A stretch of 8,942 bases of DNA from Methylococcaceae bacterium. Its GTDB lineage: Bacteria; Pseudomonadota; Gammaproteobacteria; Methylococcales; Methylomonadaceae. The stretch covers positions 1 through 8,942 of the forward strand of contig WTBX01000404.1 of the NCBI GenBank assembly GCA_013138855.1, read 5' to 3'. Below, in pieces: positions 1 through 5,418 of the stretch (positions are counted from its first letter, which is position 1; every line of letters begins with the position of its first letter). The position numbers were made by a program, and so were the translations under genes. Under the pieces are notes generated by a model. It was not told the origin of the DNA and made no database searches. It was given only the letters and a program-made list of their open reading frames with translations.

Positions 1-34
1 TGATTTTCAAACCATGAAGAGCATGAAGTTTTAA
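1..34 (+). CDS. Possible C-terminal tail of an upstream gene (partial)
   Basis: One plus-strand frame is open from the window edge (first full codon at base 2) and reads DFQTMKSMKF before a TAA at 32-34. The other two plus frames stop at 1-3 and 15-17. Ten codons are far too few to name a protein or prove coding. The only support is context: a palindrome with a following T-run at 120-155 points the same way and would suit the end of a plus-strand gene convergent with argC. It may be non-coding. Confidence 0.2.
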   Translation, partial: DFQTMKSMKF

Positions 35-50
35 TGATTTGTAACTACGT

Positions 51-76
51 GGAGGCGCGACTTTTAGTCGCGCACG
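51..76 (+). repeat. REP-like palindrome, left copy of an inverted pair
   Basis: The core is GCGCGACT-TTT-AGTCGCGC (55-73), an 8-bp GC-rich perfect stem with a 3-base loop, preceded by GGAG and followed by ACGAA. It matches the reverse complement of 184-209 at 25 of 26 positions. A GGAG-type head before a palindrome is the layout known for REP elements mobilised by RAYT transposases. Assignment to that class is inference from the shape; no RAYT gene is in the window. Confidence 0.6.
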
Positions 77-119
77 AAGTTTCACGTAAGTAGCCAAGCA
101 AAAGTTTTCGGATATTTTC

Positions 120-155
120 GGAGTCCAAAACATGTTTTGGACTCCAGTTTTTATT
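120..155 (+). terminator. Perfect 26-base palindrome with T-run, likely plus-strand terminator
   Basis: Bases 120-145 read the same on both strands: arm GGAGTCCAAAA, centre CATG, arm TTTTGGACTCC. As RNA this folds into a stem of seven mostly G-C pairs plus four A-U pairs. On the plus strand it is followed by AGTTTTTATT, a T-run suited to intrinsic termination; on the minus strand no T-run follows. It would therefore serve a plus-strand gene ending to the left, rather than argC. It starts with GGAG like the neighbouring REP-like copy, so a second repeat family is an alternative. Confidence 0.45.
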
Positions 156-183
156 ATAGATTTTGAAAATGTTTTTTAGGTCT

Positions 184-209
184 CGTGCGCGACTAAAAGT
201 CGCGCTTCC
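184..209 (-). repeat. REP-like palindrome, right copy of an inverted pair
   Basis: On the minus strand it reads GGAAGCGCGACT-TTT-AGTCGCGC and then ACG; the core stem is at 187-205. It differs from the left copy at one position (GGAA instead of GGAG) and lies in opposite orientation, 107 bases away. It starts five bases after the argC stop, so the argC transcript would end in this hairpin. No T-run follows closely on the minus strand, so it is more likely an mRNA-protecting structure or repeat than an intrinsic terminator. Confidence 0.6.
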
Positions 210-214
210 GTTCC

Positions 215-1303
215 CTAAGGATAGAGAGCAATTGTTTTTAAACCTAAATCCTCATCAAAACCATTCATTAGATTTAAACACTGCACTGCTTGCCCTGCCG
301 CACCTTTAACCAAATTATCAATAACCGATAACACCACTAAAGTATTTTCACCTTGAGGCTTAAAAACACTCAATTGACAATGATTGCTACCACGTACATT
401 TCGTGTATCAGGCGCAACGCCTTGAGGCAAAACACTCACAAAGTTTTCATCGGCATACCGCTGTTCAAACAAACTTTGAATATCCGCTAAACTAGCATCG
501 GTTTGACTGTATAACGTCGCATTAATACCCCGAATCATTGGCGTTAAATGTGGCACAAACGTTAAACCAATCTCAGGTTTTCCTGCTTCATCACCAAAAG
601 CTGTGGAAAAAGCTTCGCCATTTTCTAACTGACGCTGTACAACCTTAGCTAAACCTTGTTTGATTTCAGGTAAATGTCGGTGTCCTGCTACCGCATAGGC
701 TTTAAAACTTTCCCCTGTTTCACTCATCAAAGAAGATAAAGCCGCCTTACGCCCTGCCCCACTCACACCCGATTTTACATCGGCAATAAGATGTTTTAAA
801 TCAATCAAACCTTTTTCAATTAACGGCAAAAAACCTAACTGTACTGCGGTTGGGTAACACCCTGCACACGCAATCAATGACGCTTTTTTAATCGCTTCGC
901 GGTTAATTTCTGGCAAGCCATAAGCCGCTTGCCTAATTAAATGCGGGCTTTCATGAATCAGTCCATACCAATGCTCCCATTCAGAAACATTTTGTAAGCG
1001 AAAATCAGCGGATAAATCAATGATTTTTACGCCACGATTCAATAACTCATCCGCCATCTTCATCGCAATGCCATTAGGCGTGGCAAAAAACACCACATCA
1101 CATTCAGCGAGAGAATCGACTTCTGGCGCGGTAAAAACAGCATCGCACAAACCACGTAAATTAGGATAAATAGTATCAACGCGTTTATCCGTATCTGCGC
1201 GTGAAGTAACAACCGTTACCTCAACCTCAGGGTGTAACGCCAAAATGCGTAACAGCTCTACGCCTGTATAACCTGTCCCGCCTACAATACCTGCACTAAT
1301 CAT
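215..1303 (-). CDS. argC: N-acetyl-gamma-glutamyl-phosphate reductase
   Basis: ArgC reduces N-acetyl-glutamyl-5-phosphate to N-acetylglutamate semialdehyde with NADPH, the third step of arginine synthesis in the cytosol. The 362-residue product shows the N-terminal nucleotide-binding loop GIVGGTGYTG (5-14), DLSADFR (96-102), YGLPEI (128-133), the catalytic cysteine C149 in AGCYPTA (147-153), SGVSGAGRK (178-186), HRHLPEI (208-214) and FVPHLTPMIRGI (249-260). It is somewhat longer than the roughly 335-345 residues usual in proteobacteria; the extra length seems to lie around 228-243. The stretch before the active cysteine is Ala-Cys-Ala-Gly where many homologues have Asn-Pro-Gly. The ATG at 1303 has GGA six bases upstream. 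The gene stands alone, divergent from the RRM gene and with no other arg gene beside it. Function is confident. Confidence 0.97.
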   Translation of the reverse strand: MISAGIVGGTGYTGVELLRILALHPEVEVTVVTSRADTDKRVDTIYPNLRGLCDAVFTAPEVDSLAECDVVFFATPNGIAMKMADELLNRGVKIIDLSADFRLQNVSEWEHWYGLIHESPHLIRQAAYGLPEINREAIKKASLIACAGCYPTAVQLGFLPLIEKGLIDLKHLIADVKSGVSGAGRKAALSSLMSETGESFKAYAVAGHRHLPEIKQGLAKVVQRQLENGEAFSTAFGDEAGKPEIGLTFVPHLTPMIRGINATLYSQTDASLADIQSLFEQRYADENFVSVLPQGVAPDTRNVRGSNHCQLSVFKPQGENTLVVLSVIDNLVKGAAGQAVQCLNLMNGFDEDLGLKTIALYP

Positions 1304-1425
1304 CTTTTTTCCATCTAAAAATAAAGCAGCCCGTATGATACCGCTATTAATAAGTTTAAATAACCCTTAATTTATCAAGCAAAAAACGACTCCATCTAAA
1401 ATACTTAGGCGTGTAGAGTTCATAC

Positions 1426-1448
1426 TTCAGATAATAATTAAATCTGAA
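1426..1448. promoter_or_regulatory. Dyad TTCAGAT-N9-ATCTGAA, possible operator
   Basis: Two perfect 7-bp inverted half-sites, TTCAGAT (1426-1432) and ATCTGAA (1442-1448), are separated by nine A/T bases. The centre-to-centre distance of 16 bp suits a dimeric helix-turn-helix regulator. It sits in the middle of the argC/RRM divergent gap and could control either gene. No regulator can be named and the A+T-rich setting raises the chance of coincidence. Confidence 0.3.
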
Positions 1449-1502
1449 TATTAAAATATATCAATAAATTAAAGTTATTTTAAAAATAAGTTTTTATAAA
1501 CG

Positions 1503-1553
1503 TAAAGTTTTTTTTGTGATATACCTCTCAAACGTTTAGCAAAAAAAACTTTA
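1503..1553. repeat. Perfect 14-bp inverted repeat upstream of the RRM gene
   Basis: TAAAGTTTTTTTTG (1503-1516) is the exact reverse complement of CAAAAAAAACTTTA (1540-1553), with a 23-base spacer. It ends 40 bases before the start codon of the RNA-binding protein. In RNA it forms a long U-A stem with a large loop, placed in the likely 5' leader. It could be a DNA operator or a leader structure that the encoded RNA-binding protein or a temperature shift acts on; the role is inference. Confidence 0.5.
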
Positions 1554-1593
1554 TCTTAACCAGCATTTTTAATTCATTTTTTAAAATATTGTT

Positions 1594-2013
1594 ATGATTG
1601 TCTTCTTTAGAAATGTTCTTGCCTCGACTCGTTACGATGACATCGTTGACTTTGTAGAACCTGCTCTGAAAGGTGGGCTATTAAGAAAAAGTGGGCGCAT
1701 AGAACGCGTTCAGATGCTTATTATTAAAGATCCCTCACGCCAAAAATTGGAATATCATGCCTTAGTTAGGGTAGAGTCCGATGAAATCGCTGGAAAAGCG
1801 ATTAAAAAACTTAATAAGCATCCTTTGTTGGGTCGAAAAGTTGAGGTGAGGGAATATGTTCAGCGTCGCTGGCAGAATGACCGCCGTGAACATCCAATGC
1901 CACATAATTATGTGTTACCTTGTGAGCGTAAAAAAGATCGCAGGCGAGATGATTTAGAGAAAGTAATTGTAGATCATGATTCACATGGACAATTTAAATA
2001 TACTTTTTTATAG
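1594..2013 (+). CDS. Small RRM-domain RNA-binding protein
   Basis: The 139-residue product carries one RNA recognition motif over about residues 1-88. The beta1/RNP2 strand is IVFFRNV (2-8), the RNP1-like strand is LEYHALVRV (52-60), then a helix AGKAIKKLNKHPLLGRK (66-82) and the last strand VEVREY (83-88). A basic tail follows (RRWQNDRR at 91-98, ERKKDRRR at 111-118), which would add RNA affinity. RRM folds bind single-stranded RNA; the target is unknown. I recall similar proteins in methanotrophs and related gammaproteobacteria, with no assigned function. The ATG at 1594 is the only good start: an in-frame TAA lies at 1582-1584 and no Shine-Dalgarno is seen, only A/T-rich leader. The gene stands alone between argC and secA, with a 14-bp inverted repeat in front of it. 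Confidence 0.85.
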   Translation: MIVFFRNVLASTRYDDIVDFVEPALKGGLLRKSGRIERVQMLIIKDPSRQKLEYHALVRVESDEIAGKAIKKLNKHPLLGRKVEVREYVQRRWQNDRREHPMPHNYVLPCERKKDRRRDDLEKVIVDHDSHGQFKYTFL

Positions 2014-2094
2014 CTGGATTTCCGTTTGTATTTGTTCTTAAGACGGCTATTCATGCCCTTCTTTTTACTACCGCTTAAAAATAGGACAACGAGA

Positions 2095-2131
2095 GCTTAA
2101 GCTTTTTGGATAAAAATATCCAGACTTAAGC
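2095..2131 (+). other. Two-part hairpin in the secA upstream region
   Basis: Outer arms GCTTAAG (2095-2101) and CTTAAGC (2125-2131) enclose inner arms TGGATA (2107-2112) and TATCCA (2117-2122), with an AAAA loop and an asymmetric internal loop of 5 and 2 bases. The nested complementarity makes a real RNA structure plausible. No T-run follows, so it is not a standard terminator. If transcripts from the RRM gene run into secA, it would lie in the shared message. Confidence 0.4.
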
Positions 2132-2312
2132 AGGTAGCCTTAACGTAGCTTTAGTTTTATTACCAGAGCTAACTTATTCTTAAGATTTATTGCTCTTTTA
2201 GGTTTAAGGACTCTCTTTAAACCCCCTTAATTTCTTAGTTCCAATCAGTTTTATAAGATATATTCTATAGCTCATATCGTTATTAATCTGGAAAAAACCT
2301 TTAAATACAGTA

Positions 2313-2318
2313 TATAAT
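2313..2318 (+). promoter_or_regulatory. secA -10 box
   Basis: A perfect TATAAT lies 43 bases before the secA ATG and would give a leader of about 37 bases. No good -35 is found at 16-18 bases upstream (the region reads GGAAAAAA), so the promoter is weak, activator-dependent or chance. It is the best promoter match in this gap. Confidence 0.4.
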
Positions 2319-2361
2319 TGCACGATTTTGTTTCAGTCTTTTTATTTCATCGGAAAAAAGT

Positions 2362-5124
2362 ATGCTTGATAAGTTGGTTAAAGTTGTTGTAGGGAGTCGT
2401 AATGACAGGCTAATTAAAAAGAAGATGAAGGTGGTTAAGAAAATCAACGCCTTTACTTCTGAATACGAAAAGTTATCTGATGAAGCCTTGCAAGCTAAAA
2501 CGCAGGAATTTAGAGAGCGTCTGGCAAAAGGCGAAACGCTGGATAGTTTAATTCCCGAAGCCTTTGCGGTAGTGAGAGAAGGCTCTAGTCGTGTCTTTAA
2601 TATGCGCCATTTCGATGTGCAATTTATCGGCGGCATAATTTTAGATGACTCTAAAATCGCTGAGATGAAAACAGGGGAAGGTAAAACCCTGATGGCAACA
2701 TTGGCGGCTTATTTGAATGCTTTGCCTGCTCGCGGTGTTCATGTCATCACCGTGAATGATTATTTGGCGGCGCGTGATTCTGAATGGATGTCGAAGCTAT
2801 ATGGCTTTTTAGGCTTAACCACGGGCGTTATTTTAAGCGAGATGGATTCTGCTGCACGCCGTGAAGCCTACGCTGCGGATATTACTTACGGAACCAATAA
2901 CGAATTTGGTTTCGATTATTTGCGTGACAATATGGCGTTCAGCCTGTCGCAAAAAGTTCAGCGCGATTTATATTTTGCCATTATTGATGAGGTCGATTCG
3001 ATTCTGATTGATGAGGCCAGAACGCCGCTGATTATTTCAGGCGTTGCCGATGGCGGAACAGATCCTTATGTGCAAGCGAATAAATTAGTCCCTTTTCTAA
3101 AAAAACAAGAACACCAAGAGGGCAAGAAAGACGACGAGCAAGATGGCGAAGGTGATTATTCGGTTGATGAAAAAAGCCGTCAAGTTCATTTAACCGAAGA
3201 CGGTCATGAACATATTGAGCGTTTAATGGTTGAACACGGATTGATGGAGGAAGGCGAAAGTCTTTATGATTCCAATAATATCCGTTTAATGCACTATTTA
3301 AATGCGTCTTTACGCGCCCACGCATTATTCCAAATTGATGTTGACTATATTGTTACTAATGATGAAGTCGTGATTGTTGATGAGTTTACAGGTCGAATTA
3401 TGACAGGTAGACGTTGGTCGGAAGGTTTACATCAAGCCATCGAAGCCAAAGAAGGTGTGACGATTCAGGATGAAAATCAGACCCTCGCCTCAATCACTTT
3501 CCAAAATTATTTCCGTTTATATGAAAAACTGTCGGGAATGACAGGAACGGCTGATACCGAAGCGTTTGAATTAAATAAGATCTATGGGCTAGAAGTTGTG
3601 GTTATTCCAACCCATAGACCGATGATTCGTGATGATAGAGGGGATTTAATTTATCTATCTGCGATGGAAAAATATAAGGCAATTTCAGAAGACATTAAAG
3701 ATTGCGTGGAACGTGGTCAGCCTGTGTTAGTCGGTACTACCTCGATTGAAAACTCAGAATTAATTTCAGCGTTATTAACGAAGCAAAATGTTACTCACGA
3801 AGTTTTAAATGCTAAACAACATGAACGTGAAGCACATATTATTCAACAAGCAGGGATGCCAAGAGCGGTAACTATCGCCACCAATATGGCGGGTCGTGGT
3901 ACAGATATTGTCTTAGGTGGAAACTTAGATGCTGAGCTTGAACGCTTAGGTGAAGAAGCGAGCGAAGCAGAACAAGATAAGACGCGCGGCGCATGGTTAG
4001 ACCGCCATGAAAAAGTTATCACCAGTGGCGGCTTGCATGTTATTGGTTCTGAGCGTCATGAGTCACGTCGAATTGATAATCAGTTAAGAGGGCGTTCGGG
4101 TCGTCAGGGTGATCCTGGCTCTACACGCTTTTATTTATCTTTAGAAGATGATTTGATGCGTATTTTTGCCTCTGAAAGAGTGGCGGGCTTAATGCAAAAG
4201 CTCGGCATGGAAGAAGGTGAAGCGATTGAACATCCTTGGGTAACACGTTCGATTGAAGGCGCACAACGTAAAGTTGAAGGGCGCAACTTCGATCAACGTA
4301 AAGAAGTTTTATCTTATGATGATGTCGCTAACGATCAACGTAAAGTGGTTTACGAGCAGCGCAATGAATTAATGGCCTCTGAGGATATTTCGGACATCAT
4401 TAACGCGATTCGTGACGATGTAGTGAATAGTGTGATTACACAGTTTATTCCACCAAAAACGATGGAAGAGCAATGGAATATCGAAGGGCTAGAAGACTAT
4501 TTACGTGAAGAATTTCTACTCGACATGCCAATTACTCAACTGTTGCAAGATGATAAAAAGCTGCAAGAGCAAGATTTACGCAAGAAAATTCTTGAGACAT
4601 TAACTGACGATTATAAAGAAAAAGAGCAACAGATTACCACGGATGTATTACGCAATTTTGAAAAATCAGTCATGTTGCAAGTGTTAGATAATAATTGGAA
4701 AGAGCATTTAGCGGCAATGGATTCGCTGCGTCAAGGTATTCATTTTAGAGGTTACGCACAAAAAGACCCTAAGCAGGAATACAAGCGTGAATCGTTTGAA
4801 ATGTTTACCGCATTATTAGATGAAATCAAATCTGAAATAATCGGCATCCTCTCTAAAGTTGAAGTGGCTAGTGAAGAAGATGTTGAGGCGATGGAGGAAG
4901 AGCGTAAAGCTCAGGCAGAGCAAGACATGCACTTTGAACATGCAGAAGCTGACTCGCCACTAGAAACCGCAGAGCAAGCGGTTATAGAAGCACCACCAGC
5001 CAATGTACTCGAATCAGAAGTCGCTGAACCTTATGTACGCGATGGTGAAAAAGTGGGGCGTAATGACCCTTGCCCTTGTGGTAGCGGCAAAAAATTTAAA
5101 CAGTGTCACGGTAAATTAACTTAA
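2362..5124 (+). CDS. secA: Preprotein translocase ATPase SecA
   Basis: SecA drives unfolded preproteins through the SecYEG channel of the inner membrane by ATP hydrolysis. The 920 residues (about 901 in E. coli) show Walker A MKTGEGKT (102-109), Walker B IIDEVDS (207-213), the preprotein cross-linking domain about 226-375, helicase motifs MAGRGTDIVLGG (509-520) and QLRGRSGRQGDPG (574-586), and the two-helix finger region about 770-815 (LDNNWKEHL, RGYAQKDP, YKRESFEMF). After an acidic linker (835-890) comes the C-terminal zinc module with C904, C906, C915 and H916, which binds SecB and lipid. A charged low-complexity insert lies at 247-268. The ATG is preceded by CGGAAAAAAGT, a modest ribosome site. 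The gene is monocistronic, closed by the terminator at 5143-5195, and lacks a secM-like partner. All key residues are intact. Confidence 0.99.
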   Translation: MLDKLVKVVVGSRNDRLIKKKMKVVKKINAFTSEYEKLSDEALQAKTQEFRERLAKGETLDSLIPEAFAVVREGSSRVFNMRHFDVQFIGGIILDDSKIAEMKTGEGKTLMATLAAYLNALPARGVHVITVNDYLAARDSEWMSKLYGFLGLTTGVILSEMDSAARREAYAADITYGTNNEFGFDYLRDNMAFSLSQKVQRDLYFAIIDEVDSILIDEARTPLIISGVADGGTDPYVQANKLVPFLKKQEHQEGKKDDEQDGEGDYSVDEKSRQVHLTEDGHEHIERLMVEHGLMEEGESLYDSNNIRLMHYLNASLRAHALFQIDVDYIVTNDEVVIVDEFTGRIMTGRRWSEGLHQAIEAKEGVTIQDENQTLASITFQNYFRLYEKLSGMTGTADTEAFELNKIYGLEVVVIPTHRPMIRDDRGDLIYLSAMEKYKAISEDIKDCVERGQPVLVGTTSIENSELISALLTKQNVTHEVLNAKQHEREAHIIQQAGMPRAVTIATNMAGRGTDIVLGGNLDAELERLGEEASEAEQDKTRGAWLDRHEKVITSGGLHVIGSERHESRRIDNQLRGRSGRQGDPGSTRFYLSLEDDLMRIFASERVAGLMQKLGMEEGEAIEHPWVTRSIEGAQRKVEGRNFDQRKEVLSYDDVANDQRKVVYEQRNELMASEDISDIINAIRDDVVNSVITQFIPPKTMEEQWNIEGLEDYLREEFLLDMPITQLLQDDKKLQEQDLRKKILETLTDDYKEKEQQITTDVLRNFEKSVMLQVLDNNWKEHLAAMDSLRQGIHFRGYAQKDPKQEYKRESFEMFTALLDEIKSEIIGILSKVEVASEEDVEAMEEERKAQAEQDMHFEHAEADSPLETAEQAVIEAPPANVLESEVAEPYVRDGEKVGRNDPCPCGSGKKFKQCHGKLT

Positions 5125-5142
5125 GTCCTATCTAATACCCCT

Positions 5143-5195
5143 ATGGCTCTCCTAAGTTAAATTTCTTAAGATTTTAACTTAGGACCGCCATTTTT
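5143..5195 (+). terminator. Intrinsic terminator of secA
   Basis: Arms TCCTAAGTTAAA (5150-5161) and TTTAACTTAGGA (5173-5184) form a perfect 12-bp stem with an 11-base loop. A 2x2 internal loop joins it to a base stem ATGGC (5143-5147) with GCCAT (5187-5191). A TTTTT run (5191-5195) follows at once. It lies 18 bases after the secA stop, so secA transcription should end here. Confidence 0.88.
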
Positions 5196-5418
5196 CATTG
5201 TCCATCATGAAGTCATAACTGGTATAAATAATGCTGGTTAAAGTTATAATAAGTTCTGTCTTTACATTACGATGATAGGACAGACAGATTTTAAAAAGCA
5301 GCTAGCTCTAACGAACAAACCTTTCTGGATAACTATAGCCACTTTAAGTCGAGTTAATATTCCGTATTAAGTTGTATAAAGGTGTGACTACAACATTTTA
5401 TTTTAAGAGGCTCTCCCT
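5196..5418 (+). other. Leader and promoter region of glgP
   Basis: Following the secA terminator, this 223-base gap must contain the glgP promoter. The best match is an extended -10, TGG-TATAAA (5220-5228), with TTGTCC (5198-5203) as a possible -35 at a long 19-base spacing. TATAAT at 5245-5250 and TATAAA at 5375-5380 are alternatives with poor -35 boxes. If the first is used, the leader is about 185 bases long. I see no clear riboswitch fold or small gene here. Confidence 0.4.

Larger units (their letters stand above)
1304..1593. other. AT-rich divergent intergenic region (argC / RRM gene)
   Basis: This 290-base gap must carry promoters for both flanking genes. On the plus side a TATAAA at 1495-1500 could be a -10 box, without a good -35; transcription would then start near 1506, inside the left arm of the inverted repeat at 1503-1553. 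For argC I see no convincing -35/-10 pair. The 11-mer TCCATCTAAAA occurs at 1310-1320 and 1391-1401; on the minus strand the first copy contains the GGA used as the argC ribosome site. No full ARG box (paired TGAAT/ATTCA half-sites) is visible. I see no small gene here. Confidence 0.6.
2014..2361. other. Intergenic region between the RRM gene and secA
   Basis: This 348-base gap has no credible gene. It holds a two-part hairpin (2095-2131), a weaker hairpin GGTTTAA-N9-TTAAACC (2201-2223), four CTTAAG hexamers (2037-2042, 2096-2101, 2125-2130, 2179-2184) and a consensus -10 box for secA (2313-2318). No intrinsic terminator with a clear T-run follows the RRM gene, so read-through into secA is possible. 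A 15-codon frame at 2053-2100 exists but has no real support as a gene. The lpxC and secM genes that precede secA in enteric bacteria are absent. Confidence 0.6.

Noticed and set aside
1361..1371. 11-mer TAACCCTTAAT shared with 7971-7981
   Set aside because: Short A/T-rich match without shared flanks; no evidence of a repeat element.
1385..1410. Six-residue minus-strand leader-like frame (MESFFA) before argC
   Set aside because: Contains no arginine codons and has no attenuator hairpin; most likely chance.
2201..2223. Hairpin GGTTTAA-N9-TTAAACC as terminator of the RRM gene
   Set aside because: Weak A/T stem nearly 190 bases after the stop and followed by CCCTTAATTT rather than a T-run.
2301..2636. 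Minus-strand open frame of 111 codons over the secA start
   Set aside because: It lies antisense to the strongly conserved secA N-terminus and resembles no protein family.
3032..3325. Minus-strand open frame of 97 codons inside secA
   Set aside because: Shadow of the secA reading frame; no family features or ribosome site.
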